Assembly: GCA_015075185.1 (NCBI GenBank)
Contig: JABTUW010000005.1
Span: forward strand, 798,396 to 862,395
DNA length: 64,000 nucleotides
Direction of reading: 5' to 3'
DNA from: Anaerolineales bacterium
GTDB taxonomy: Bacteria; Chloroflexota; Anaerolineae; 4572-78; J111
Shown: in pieces, positions 1-8,508 of the stretch
Position numbering within the stretch: position 1 is the stretch's first letter
Layout of the letters: every line of letters begins with the position of its first letter
Translations under genes and position numbers: made by a program
Notes under the pieces: model-generated
Told to the model about the DNA's origin: nothing
Databases searched by the model: none
The model's input: only the letters and a program-made list of their open reading frames with translations

Positions 1-2016
1 TGGCGCCTGGATAGCGCGCACCGGCCAGGTTTGTACCCGGTCATTGTCCCGAAACCGGAGTTGGTCGGCAGCGGCGTCGTAGCCGGCAAAGTTGCCGGCC
101 AGGGGGCGGGGCAGATGCAGCCGCAGGGCCATTGTCTGCGCATCAAAGACCCGCAGGCTGTTTGAAGTGACTTCGTAAAAGCGTCCCCGTTTGGCATCAA
201 AGCCCAGCGTTTCGCCCACTTCGGCCCAGCCGCCCGAGGAAACCCAGGGCCGCCCATCGCGCCAGACCGAGCGAATGCCGTTATGCCAGCCCGCCGGGGT
301 ACTTACATCGCCCAGGTAGAAATAACGGCCCAGGACCGTCCCCGCGCCGGAATAGCTGCCGCCCGCTTCGGCAATCTTAGCGCCGGAAGGGAGCTGGTAG
401 GACTCGATCGTAAACCCGGTATTGCCGCCGAGTGAGGAGTTGCAGCTAAACGTTTGGGCGGCCAGATAAAGAATCCGGTTAGCCGGGTCATAGGTGGTCT
501 TGCTGATTGCCGGGACCCCCAGGCCCGGGCCGCCCCAACAGGTTACAACTTCGCTGAAGCCGCTGGTTATAGTATCCATAATAGAACCGGTTGCCGGGTC
601 CATGATATAGGCCACGTTATCCCGAAAAGCCAGCACCCTGCCGCTGGTGGGATCGACTTGAGGCGCGGCGACGGAAGCGTGGAGGGGGATGTCCGGCAGG
701 AAAATAAGGTTGCCCAGGCGCTCGGTTTGGGTGTTGACCACCGCCAGCCCGGCCTGGCCCTGATCAATGTAGAGCCGGTGGCGCGGACTGTCCAGGGCCA
801 GTTCGCCCACCAGGTTGTAAGTAGCCAACAGATGTTCATCGGCGGAAGCTAAAACCAATGTTTTCTCAATCCCCTCCACTCTTCCCCTGGCATAGCTGCG
901 TCCCGCCTGGTCATCCGTGAGGTGCGGGCCGGTGATTTCGACAGCAGCAGGCGGATTGATTGCCGGGGTAATGACAAAGGCGGGTAAGGCCGGCGGTGAA
1001 GCAGCCCAGCCGCGCTCGTCGAACTCGACGATACCGGCGCCGCTCTGACCGCCCCCCAGCCACTTGTGCCCGGCCTCGTCAATCGCCAGCGCCTGGATGT
1101 GGCCAAAGGGTAAGCCATCGCGTCGGGTGTAGCTGAGCCAGCGGGCACCATCCAATACGCTGAGGCCGCCGCTCGTACCAGCCCAGAGATGGCCGGCCTG
1201 GTCAACAGCCAGGGCATAAACCATATTGCTGGCCAGACCATCGGCGGCGGTGTTGGTGGTCCAGCTTTGTCCGTCAAACAGACTGACGCCGCCGCCGGCA
1301 GTGCCAAACCAGAGCCGCCCGGTCGAGTCAACCGCAATGGCGTTAACCTGGTTGTGGGCCAACCCGTCGGCGGTCGTGTAGGTAGTCCAGCTTTGCCCAT
1401 CAAACCGGCTCACCCCGGCAGTAGTGCCGAACCACGGCCAGTCGCTCTGGTCAATCGCCAGGCTCAGGACTTTGTTGCTGGCCAGGCCATCGTCAACCGT
1501 GTAGCTAGTCCACCTCGTACCGTCAAACGTGCTGACACCCCCGCCCAGGCCAATCTCCTCGGCGGTGGCAACCCATGTGCGCCCGGTCCGGTCAAAGCCG
1601 ATAGCCCGAACCTGGTCGCTGATCAGGCCATCGGCCGGGGTATGACTACGCCAGGTGCGGCCATCAAATTCGCTCACGCCGCCGGCGCCGGTCCCCACCA
1701 CAGAACGGGGTCCTCCCACCCAGATACGCCCTCGGTTGTCAACCGCGATGGCGTTGATGGAATCGCCAGCTAATCCATCGGCGATGGTATATTGGGTGGA
1801 GGTATTATCGCCGCGATTCCAGCGCAAAACCCCGCTATCGGTCGCAGCCCAGATGGTGTTACCGCTGGCGACAAGGGCGCGGGTGCTTGAAGCAGGAAAT
1901 GGGCTTGGCGGCAGGGAGGGTGAGGTCGCAGCTAAAGACAGAACAACGCCCCCCCTTGGGAAGAACGCAGCAATCATTAAGGCCATGATAGACAGCCTCA
2001 AGTTCAGATGGCTCAT
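1..2016 (-). CDS. Two-component-regulator-type sensor propeller protein, 3' end outside window
   Basis: One frame stays open from the ATG at 2016 to the window edge (672 codons), so the C-terminus is missing. The start MSHLNLRLSIMALMIAAFF looks like a signal peptide. Residues about 50-330 hold six or seven repeats of about 45 residues with the pattern DGL..N.V.AIA.D..G..WFGT..GVS.FDG..W..Y, the blade signature of Reg_prop sensor propellers. The rest is beta-rich with no recognised motif. The family usually forms exported sensor domains of hybrid kinases or stand-alone extracellular propellers; whether a kinase follows cannot be seen here. The ATG overlaps the stop of the upstream PD40 gene (ATGA, 2013-2016), so the two are probably translationally coupled. 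Confidence 0.8.
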   Translation of the reverse strand, partial: MSHLNLRLSIMALMIAAFFPRGGVVLSLAATSPSLPPSPFPASSTRALVASGNTIWAATDSGVLRWNRGDNTSTQYTIADGLAGDSINAIAVDNRGRIWVGGPRSVVGTGAGGVSEFDGRTWRSHTPADGLISDQVRAIGFDRTGRTWVATAEEIGLGGGVSTFDGTRWTSYTVDDGLASNKVLSLAIDQSDWPWFGTTAGVSRFDGQSWTTYTTADGLAHNQVNAIAVDSTGRLWFGTAGGGVSLFDGQSWTTNTAADGLASNMVYALAVDQAGHLWAGTSGGLSVLDGARWLSYTRRDGLPFGHIQALAIDEAGHKWLGGGQSGAGIVEFDERGWAASPPALPAFVITPAINPPAAVEITGPHLTDDQAGRSYARGRVEGIEKTLVLASADEHLLATYNLVGELALDSPRHRLYIDQGQAGLAVVNTQTERLGNLIFLPDIPLHASVAAPQVDPTSGRVLAFRDNVAYIMDPATGSIMDTITSGFSEVVTCWGGPGLGVPAISKTTYDPANRILYLAAQTFSCNSSLGGNTGFTIESYQLPSGAKIAEAGGSYSGAGTVLGRYFYLGDVSTPAGWHNGIRSVWRDGRPWVSSGGWAEVGETLGFDAKRGRFYEVTSNSLRVFDAQTMALRLHLPRPLAGNFAGYDAAADQLRFRDNDRVQTWPVRAIQAP

Positions 2017-3914
2017 TGGTCGCTCTCCTCTGTAGGAGGTGGCGAGGGCTGCCAGGCCGGGGAGTAGCCGGACATAATTGGGGGGATAGGCAGTTGGGTC
2101 ACGTTCTGGCTTTGGGTATCCATCAGGGAAATGCCATCAGAGTCATCCCTGAAAGCGATATACCGGCCATCGGGCGACCAGACCGGGTCACGCCCTTGAA
2201 GGTCACGCCCCTGAACAAGCTGCTTGTAGCCTGTGCCATCGGCCCTGATCAAGTCAATCCAGACCCCATCCTCGCTGCTACGGGTATAAACAATCGTTTG
2301 ACCGTCAGGCGACCAGGTTGGCCTGAAGATCCTCCGGCTTGAGGTTTGGGTCAACTTGCGGGGATTGCTGCCATCCGCCTGCATCAGGTAAAGCTCGTAT
2401 TTATCTTCAACCTCGCGGTCTGAAGCAAAGGCGATGGTTTGCCCGTCGGGCGACCAGGCCGGATCCAGATCTCTGGCGGTGTTGTCGGTCAACTGGGTCA
2501 AGCTGCTGCCGTCGGTCTTCATTCCATAAATTTCGAACTCTCTGTCACGCCTTGAGACAAAAACAAGCGTTTGTCTATCGGGTGACCAGGCATGATCCCA
2601 GCCCTCGATGTCGGCCAGCTTACTCAGGCTGCTGCCATCGGCGTGGGCGACGTAGATGCCGTAGAGAAATGGAACCGCAAGGAGGAGTTGCTGGCTGTCG
2701 GCTGACCAGGTGGGGCAAACATAAGCCGCATCCCCATGGGTGGGCGTCACATCAACGATTAGCCTGGGCTGATCCCCACCAGCGGCATTTATAACATAGA
2801 TATCATAGTTGGAACTGAAGGCGATTTTCTGACCATCGGGCGACCAGGCGAAACAGCCGATCACTCCTATCTCGGTCAGCCGGGTCAGATTGCTGCCGTC
2901 CATATTCATTAGATAAATATTCCCTGCGGAGAGGAAAGCGATTTTGCCTGTCCCCCCGCCGACCGGCGTTGGGGTAGGGGCCGTGGGTTCATCCATCAAT
3001 AGGGAAGTGGTCTGGTCAAGCGGTGAGGTGATTTGCAGCGACTCGATCAACCCATCCAGCAGGCTCAGGTTGGGGGAAAAATCACCGGGCGAGAGCGCAT
3101 CCAGGCCTTGGGTTGATTCCTGCACGTGGCGGCGAAAATCTTCCGACGTTTCAAATGATTGGCCTTCGACCACACTGGCCAGGGCCGGGGTTGAAACCGG
3201 GTAGAAGAGGGCAATGTAATATTGGCCGTCGGCGGTCAAGCCCTGAAAAGTGTAGAAGATGTCCTGGTTGCTGATCGACCCGCCAATAGCGTGTTGGGTG
3301 ATGAAACGAATCCCTGACCCGCCGGAGAAATCCAGGTATTTGACCTGTGCTTTGAAAACCTGGGTATCGTGGACCGGCGGCAGAAAAGGAATATCGCCCT
3401 CAAAGGTGAGCGGGCGATCAACCAGGATGGCTTGCAGCCGGTCAATAGTTTCGTTGATGATGGGGGTGGCCTGCTGGAGCGGCTCTGGGCCATAAATCGA
3501 GCGATAGTCCTCCACCGGATAAATCCGCAGGTGAGGCCGCCAGATCACCCGAGTCGGTGGGGTGCTGGCCGGGTCGTTGTAAAAGTAGAATCTGAGATGG
3601 GTGGGGTAGGCCATATCGGGGGAGGGGCCGGTGGGTCCACCTGCATAAGGTTTGGCCAGTTGGATTTCGCCGGTGACGTCGGCGGCCAGGCCCTGGTAGG
3701 TAAAGCTGACCTGTTGGGGTAGGGGAGTAAGCTGCATCCCGGTATAACGGTAATTTATAGCCGGGGTTGATGGGAGAGCGACCGTTGGACTAGGCACGGG
3801 CTGCGGGGTTGAGGTCAATGAAGCGATTTTTGCCGGCGGCGCTAATTGCAGGGCTAACCCGGGCAGGCCAACGATTAGGATCAGGCTGAAAAACCAAGTT
3901 AACGATTGGCGCAT
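2013..3914 (-). CDS. TolB-like PD40 beta-propeller exported protein
   Basis: This 633-residue protein starts with a signal peptide (MRQSLTWFFSLILIVGLPGL) followed by a Pro/Thr-rich linker to about residue 55. Residues 60-310 form a domain I do not recognise. The C-terminal half has six PD40/WD40-like blades, each with a variant of WSPDGQ.IAF (WSPDGQKIAF, WSADSQQLLL, WSPDRQTLVF, WSPDGQTIAF, WSPDGQTIVY, WSPDGRYIAF). PD40 propellers in exported proteins usually bind peptides or other proteins; there is no enzymatic motif. It is the first gene of a two-gene unit with the sensor propeller downstream. Function beyond an extracytoplasmic binding propeller is unknown. Confidence 0.8.
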   Translation of the reverse strand: MRQSLTWFFSLILIVGLPGLALQLAPPAKIASLTSTPQPVPSPTVALPSTPAINYRYTGMQLTPLPQQVSFTYQGLAADVTGEIQLAKPYAGGPTGPSPDMAYPTHLRFYFYNDPASTPPTRVIWRPHLRIYPVEDYRSIYGPEPLQQATPIINETIDRLQAILVDRPLTFEGDIPFLPPVHDTQVFKAQVKYLDFSGGSGIRFITQHAIGGSISNQDIFYTFQGLTADGQYYIALFYPVSTPALASVVEGQSFETSEDFRRHVQESTQGLDALSPGDFSPNLSLLDGLIESLQITSPLDQTTSLLMDEPTAPTPTPVGGGTGKIAFLSAGNIYLMNMDGSNLTRLTEIGVIGCFAWSPDGQKIAFSSNYDIYVINAAGGDQPRLIVDVTPTHGDAAYVCPTWSADSQQLLLAVPFLYGIYVAHADGSSLSKLADIEGWDHAWSPDRQTLVFVSRRDREFEIYGMKTDGSSLTQLTDNTARDLDPAWSPDGQTIAFASDREVEDKYELYLMQADGSNPRKLTQTSSRRIFRPTWSPDGQTIVYTRSSEDGVWIDLIRADGTGYKQLVQGRDLQGRDPVWSPDGRYIAFRDDSDGISLMDTQSQNVTQLPIPPIMSGYSPAWQPSPPPTEESDQ

Positions 3915-4174
3915 CTTTACTCAACTCCAGTTAATCTGCCAAATGAAAGGCACATAGTTTTCACCAAAGTAACTCTCTCCTTTACTGAATACACCGCTCG
4001 CGCATGATAAGTTCCACGAGCCGGTTACTTTACTTCAATCCTTATAGCAGTATCCACATAAATTATTACACAATTATATCCGCTTTATCCCCAAAATCGG
4101 AAGTAATTGACGATATTTTGCCGTTGCTCGCATCATCCGGGATAGTCCATCGTCTGCAGGTAGAACCCTCGATT
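3915..4174. other. Intergenic space between divergent genes
   Basis: This AT-rich spacer separates the minus-strand PD40 gene from the plus-strand LacI gene. No convincing gene is visible. Its downstream edge runs into the LacI promoter and operator listed separately. Confidence 0.6.
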
Positions 4175-4203
4175 TTGACAAACAGATAATCCCATAATAA
4201 AAT
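4175..4203 (+). promoter_or_regulatory. Sigma-70-type promoter of the LacI gene
   Basis: A perfect -35 TTGACA (4175-4180) is followed by a 17-base spacer and a -10 TAAAAT (4198-4203). The predicted start site, about 4210, falls inside the operator-like repeat directly downstream, an arrangement expected for repression. Confidence 0.7.
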
Positions 4204-4207
4204 GCCC

Positions 4208-4232
4208 GTTACCGCTAACGTTACCGCTAACG
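4208..4232 (+). promoter_or_regulatory. LacI-family operator, tandem copies
   Basis: Two exact copies of GTTACCGCTAAC lie head to tail (4208-4219 and 4220-4231). Their junction forms the near-palindrome CGCTAACGTTACCG (4213-4226) with the central CpG typical of LacI-family operators. It sits over the expected transcription start of the LacI gene 37 bases upstream of its ATG, which suggests autorepression. Confidence 0.65.
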
Positions 4233-4268
4233 AAACTTAGATAAAATTGTTAAGAGCCAAACTATCCC

Positions 4269-5312
4269 ATGGGGCGAAAAGTCAATCGGGTCACAATCAG
4301 AGATATTGCCCAAGAGCTAGGCATTACCGCTATGACCGTCTCGCGGGCTTTGAATAATAAACCGGATATTTCGCCAGAGACCAAAGAGCGTGTCATCGAA
4401 ACAGCCCGACGTTTGCAATATGTGCAGAGTGCTTTGGGCCAGGGGTTAGCTTCGGGTTATGCCAGAGCCGTTGGTTGTGTTGTCACCACCCTGGCCGATC
4501 CTTTTGCCGGGCGCATCCTCGAAGGCATCGAGAGTGTGGCCCGTGAGGCTGGCTTTGCCTTAATTGTCGTGACGTCTCAGGCCGACCCGGAACGGCAGCG
4601 CATGACAATTGTAGATACCTTCAATGCTTATCGAGTGGGAGGTATCGTCGTCATGTGTTCGCATTTCCAGCAGCAGTATTTTTCAGATTTAATCAAGCTG
4701 AAATCTCCTATCGTGTTGATCAATAGTGAGGGTGCGACTGCTCGCGCTAATTCGGTCAGGATTGACGAAATCCATGTCGCGCGCTTAGCTGTGACCCATC
4801 TGGTTGAACTTGGCCACCGCCGCATCGCTCACCTGAAGGTCGCCGCCGATGTCATTTCCGGGCAAGCTCGCTGGCTGGGCTACCGGCAAACCCTAATTGA
4901 TCACGGTCTGCCCTGCGACGATACCTGGACCATTGAAACAGAAAACAGCGAAGTAGGGGGGGCCGCTGCGGCTCGCCAACTGCTTGAGCTGGACCCACGC
5001 CCCACGGCAATCTTTTGCTATAATGACCGTACCGCCGTGGGCGCACTGGCTGCGCTCCGCCAGGCCGGGGTCAACGTTCCCGCAGCGATGTCGGTGGTGG
5101 GCGTGGATAACGCCCCTGTAGCAGAATGGGTAACGCCTCCGCTGACAACGGTTCGCCAGCCTGCCCGCCAAATGGGCCGCCTGGCAATGGAGCAAATTCT
5201 CCAAATCTTGAGGGGAGAGAGCGAGATGAAGGACATAGTCCTGCCTGGCGAGCTAATAATCCGGGAGTCGACAGCGCTACCCCTGCAGTTTGAAGCAAGC
5301 TTACGAAGTTGA
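4269..5312 (+). CDS. LacI family transcriptional regulator
   Basis: A 347-residue protein with an N-terminal LacI helix-turn-helix (VTIRDIAQELGITAMTVSRA, about residues 8-27), a hinge helix, and a periplasmic-binding-protein-like effector domain ending in the usual VGVDN...PPLTTVRQP region. Length is normal. It is expected to bind the operator at 4208-4232 and respond to a sugar. It leads a cluster with a ChbG/YdjC deacetylase, a DegT aminotransferase and an HD hydrolase, so the effector may be an amino sugar or a related compound; that is inference. The Shine-Dalgarno is weak. Confidence 0.9.
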   Translation: MGRKVNRVTIRDIAQELGITAMTVSRALNNKPDISPETKERVIETARRLQYVQSALGQGLASGYARAVGCVVTTLADPFAGRILEGIESVAREAGFALIVVTSQADPERQRMTIVDTFNAYRVGGIVVMCSHFQQQYFSDLIKLKSPIVLINSEGATARANSVRIDEIHVARLAVTHLVELGHRRIAHLKVAADVISGQARWLGYRQTLIDHGLPCDDTWTIETENSEVGGAAAARQLLELDPRPTAIFCYNDRTAVGALAALRQAGVNVPAAMSVVGVDNAPVAEWVTPPLTTVRQPARQMGRLAMEQILQILRGESEMKDIVLPGELIIRESTALPLQFEASLRS

Positions 5313-5315
5313 GTG

Positions 5316-5332
5316 AAGGTCTTGCAGACCTT
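5316..5332 (+). repeat. Short perfect hairpin in the LacI-ChbG spacer
   Basis: AAGGTCT, a 3-base loop (TGC), then AGACCTT, just after the LacI stop and before the next ribosome binding site. There is no T-run. It could be a small processing or attenuation hairpin or an interspersed palindrome. Confidence 0.5.
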
Positions 5333-5369
5333 TAGGGTCTTGGAAAAATTTTTTGAGGAGAAAATAATC

Positions 5370-6230
5370 ATGCAATCAAACAGCCAAACAAACAAACTGC
5401 TCGGTTATCCCCCTGATGCTCGCTTGCTTATTCTCAACACGGATGATTTTGGCATGTGCCACTCAATCAACGAGGCGGTGCGCCAGACGATCCGGCAAGG
5501 AGCGGCCAGTTCCTGCAGCTTGATGGTCCCCTGTCCCTGGGGCTTGCACGGCATGCACCTGCTCCGGGAGAATCCCGACATTCCTTTTGGCGTGCACCTG
5601 ACCGCTGTCAGCGAGGCGGTTTATTACCGCTGGGGACCGGTAGCGCCCAGGGAAAAGGTTCCCTCGCTGGTGGACGAAGCGGGCTATTTCTACAGCGAGG
5701 AGCGCATTCCGGAGTTTCTGGCCCAGGTTAACCTGGACGAGTTGGAGGTGGAGTTTCGGGCGCAGATTGAAGCAGTTCTCGCCGCTGGACTAAAGCCGAC
5801 CCATATGGATAGTCACTGCGGCATCCATACTCGGCGCGAGGACGTTTTCGATATGACGTTCGGACTGGCCAGGGAATACGGCCTGGCCATGCGGGTCAGC
5901 GAGCCAGCCTTGATTGAGAAAATCAAGCGTCAGGGTCTGCCTTGCCCTGATTATGATATTTTGGACAGCTATCGAGTCGAGACGCACGACAAACCGGCTT
6001 ACTACTTTGAGGGTTTGCGTAATTTGCCCACGGGCTTGACCGAATGGGCTGTCCACCCCTCGCTGGTGACAGGCGAACTCAAAGCGATGGGCAATGACTG
6101 GCCGGTCCGCCAGGCTGATTTTGAGTTTTTGATGTCGCCTGAAACCCGGGCGATCATCGCGCAGGAAGGTATCATTGTTTTGAATTACAAATCGCTGCAG
6201 GAATTGTGGCAGGCGCAAAGGAGAAAATAG
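5370..6230 (+). CDS. ChbG/YdjC family carbohydrate deacetylase
   Basis: A 286-residue YdjC-fold (polysaccharide deacetylase-like) protein. The family's metal and catalytic motifs are present: NTDDFG near the N-terminus, GVHLT, and HMDSHCGIH in the middle. Family members remove N-acetyl groups from chitooligosaccharides and related acetylated sugars using a divalent metal. I chose ATG 5370 because GAGGAG lies seven bases upstream; a GTG at 5313 in the same frame has no comparable site. The next gene starts three bases after this stop, so the two are co-translated. Substrate unknown. Confidence 0.85.
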   Translation: MQSNSQTNKLLGYPPDARLLILNTDDFGMCHSINEAVRQTIRQGAASSCSLMVPCPWGLHGMHLLRENPDIPFGVHLTAVSEAVYYRWGPVAPREKVPSLVDEAGYFYSEERIPEFLAQVNLDELEVEFRAQIEAVLAAGLKPTHMDSHCGIHTRREDVFDMTFGLAREYGLAMRVSEPALIEKIKRQGLPCPDYDILDSYRVETHDKPAYYFEGLRNLPTGLTEWAVHPSLVTGELKAMGNDWPVRQADFEFLMSPETRAIIAQEGIIVLNYKSLQELWQAQRRK

Positions 6231-6233
6231 TTT

Positions 6234-7502
6234 ATGGAACCCCAACCCGTTAGAGAAGAACCGCTGGGCTACGAATGGCCCGGCTCCTATTTCATTGGTG
6301 AGGAAGAATTGGAACTGGTTACACAGGTCGTCAAGGCCCAATCGCCGTTCCGCTATTACGGCCTCGACCGGCAGCACATGTGCGATCAGTTTGAGAAAGA
6401 GTATGCCGAGTATATCGGTATTGAGCATACCCTGGCAGTCAGTGGGGGGACGGCGGCGTTGAATGTGGCCATGGCGGCGCTGGGTGTTGGCCCCGGCCAG
6501 GAAGTCATCGTGCCCGGCTACATGTGGATCAGCACCATCGCCGCTGTGGTCAACCGCGGGGCTATCCCGGTCTTGTGCGAGATTGACGACTCTTTCTGCA
6601 TGGACCCGCACGACCTGGAAAAGAAGATCACGCCCAGAACGACCGTTATCGTGCCGGTGCATATGAGCGGGACCACCGGCAACATCGAAGAAATCTGCGC
6701 CATGGCCAAAAAGCACAACCTGAGGGTGCTGGAAGACTGCGCCCAGGCGGTCGGCGTGGCCTACAAAGGTAAAAAGGTGGGCGCTTTTGGCGACATCGGC
6801 ATCTTCAGCTTTCAGTTTAACAAAGCCATGACCACCGGCGAAGGGGGCATGATTGTGACCAACGACCGGCTGCTGTTCAAGCGCTGCCAGGCGGCCCAGG
6901 ACATCGGCCACAGCCGCAATCTCAAAGGACGCCTGGAGGTTGACTCGCAAGTGCTGCTGTGGGGCATTGGGGCGCGTATGACCGAGCTGCAAGGGGCGTT
7001 TGGACTGGCTCAACTGCGCAAGCTCGACCGCATTACCGCGGCCATGCGTTCGGCCAAGTACCGCGTCCGAGAGGCATTAACCGAAATCCCCGACATCAAG
7101 CTGCGCCGGGTAGATGATCCCGCGGGCGACAATGGAGCCTTCCTCATCACAACTTATCCCACTGCCGAGGCATCGCAGGAGATGAGCCAGGAACTGCTGG
7201 CATTGGGCATCAAAGCCGGGCCGGGTGGCAATCTGTTATGCCACTTTACCGGTTACGGTTTTCATCTCTACTATAATTTGCCGGCGCTGGTTAAGAAAGC
7301 CAGCACCAGCCCCGATGGCTTTCCCTGGACTCATCCGCTCAACCAGGACAGCAACTACAACTACGATAAAGGCGCCCTGCCCCAAACCGATGATCTGTTT
7401 GCCCGGAGTATCATTCAGGCCATCCCCTCAAATTGCACCGATAAAGATGTGGCGGATATGATTGAAGCCTATTTCCGGGCGGCGCGGCACGTGCTTGGGT
7501 AA
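6234..7502 (+). CDS. DegT/DnrJ/EryC1/StrS family PLP aminotransferase
   Basis: A 422-residue fold-type-I sugar aminotransferase. PLP landmarks are SGGTAALN (about 70-77), the pyridine-nitrogen-binding Asp in LEDCAQAVG (D168), and the Schiff-base Lys in SFQFNKAMTTGEGG (K197). The family transfers an amino group, usually from Glu or Gln, to keto-sugars or keto-cyclitols. Its place between a deacetylase and an HD hydrolase under a LacI regulator fits turnover of an amino sugar or aminocyclitol, but the direction of the reaction and the substrate are not visible. All key residues are intact. Confidence 0.88.
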   Translation: MEPQPVREEPLGYEWPGSYFIGEEELELVTQVVKAQSPFRYYGLDRQHMCDQFEKEYAEYIGIEHTLAVSGGTAALNVAMAALGVGPGQEVIVPGYMWISTIAAVVNRGAIPVLCEIDDSFCMDPHDLEKKITPRTTVIVPVHMSGTTGNIEEICAMAKKHNLRVLEDCAQAVGVAYKGKKVGAFGDIGIFSFQFNKAMTTGEGGMIVTNDRLLFKRCQAAQDIGHSRNLKGRLEVDSQVLLWGIGARMTELQGAFGLAQLRKLDRITAAMRSAKYRVREALTEIPDIKLRRVDDPAGDNGAFLITTYPTAEASQEMSQELLALGIKAGPGGNLLCHFTGYGFHLYYNLPALVKKASTSPDGFPWTHPLNQDSNYNYDKGALPQTDDLFARSIIQAIPSNCTDKDVADMIEAYFRAARHVLG

Positions 7503-7580
7503 GTGGGGCAACTTTGCTCAGCACATCCAGGGCATGCTGCCAGCGGGAGGTGTCACTCTCTTCCTGATGGAGCGGTAAGT

Positions 7581-8219
7581 ATGAACTGGGAAACCTGGGA
7601 AGCCCGCTTTGAAAGCTTCCTCGCTCAAGCGACAGGCGAGCATGATGTGGCCCACGACCTGGCCCATGTCCGGCGGGTGGTGGCCAACGCCCGCCGGCTG
7701 GCAGCAGCCGAAGGGGTGGATTTGATGGTGGTCGTCCCGGCGGCCTGGCTGCACGACTGCGTGACCGTGCCCAAAGACTCCCCGCTGCGTCCTCAGGCGT
7801 CCCGGCTGGCGGCCGAGGCTGCCGGAGTCTTTTTGCGGGAGGCTGGCTATCCTGCCTCGGCCATCCCGGCGATTGAACACGCCATTGCCGCTCACAGTTT
7901 CACGGCCAACCTTGCGCCCCAAACCCTGGAAGCCTGGGTGGTACAGGATGCCGACCGGCTGGAGGCCATTGGGGCTATCGGCGTGGCCCGCTGCTTGATG
8001 CTGGGCGGGGCGCTGGGGCGGCCGCTCTATCACCCCACCGAACCCTTCCCCCTTAAACGTACCCCGGATGAACGAGCCTACAGCCTGGACCACTTCTACC
8101 AGAAACTGCTCAAGCTGGCGGATGAAATGAAGACCGTTGCCGGCCGGGCCGAGGCTCACCAGCGGACCGTTTTTATGCAGCAATTCCTGGATCAACTGAA
8201 ACGGGAGCTTGAGTTCTAA
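7581..8219 (+). CDS. HD domain hydrolase (YedJ-like)
   Basis: A 212-residue metal-dependent HD-domain protein: HDVAHDLAHVRRV near residue 25 supplies the first His, AAWLHDC the HD dyad, and EHAIAAHSF and QDADRLEAIG the remaining metal ligands. The architecture matches YedJ/YpgQ-type phosphohydrolases, which act on nucleotides or phosphoesters. ATG 7581 is chosen because GGAG lies about nine bases upstream and the homology begins there; the frame is open further 5' but without a good start. It is the last gene of the LacI-led cluster. Confidence 0.82.
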   Translation: MNWETWEARFESFLAQATGEHDVAHDLAHVRRVVANARRLAAAEGVDLMVVVPAAWLHDCVTVPKDSPLRPQASRLAAEAAGVFLREAGYPASAIPAIEHAIAAHSFTANLAPQTLEAWVVQDADRLEAIGAIGVARCLMLGGALGRPLYHPTEPFPLKRTPDERAYSLDHFYQKLLKLADEMKTVAGRAEAHQRTVFMQQFLDQLKRELEF

Positions 8220-8508
8220 GCCAGTTGGCGCCCCCTGATCATCTCTTCCAACGATGCCACTGTTAAATAAGTTTATCAATGCGGTAGCGCTCGTTAAGAA
8301 TTTCTCCGAGGGTCAGTGGCATTTATTGTCTGGGGCCAGCATGGCGCTGCTAGAGGGCAGGGGTGATGGCTTCAGCATCGCAGCGCGCCCGTTATCTACT
8401 TTGCGGGCAGAGTCGGTGTATAATGTAACTTATCTTGCCCATCCGCAGGTGGGAGAAATAGGAGTGTTGAGCGGCCCCGTTAAAGATGGATGGGCCGCAG
8501 TGTAAAAA

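Noticed and set aside
5790..7013. 407-codon minus-strand open frame over the ChbG and DegT genes
   Set aside because: It spans two well-supported plus-strand genes, is rich in His, Gln and Arg as antisense frames are, and contains no domain.
8254..8505. 83-codon plus-strand frame upstream of the sigma factor
   Set aside because: No family and no clear ribosome binding site, and it covers the likely promoter (TATAAT at 8419-8424).
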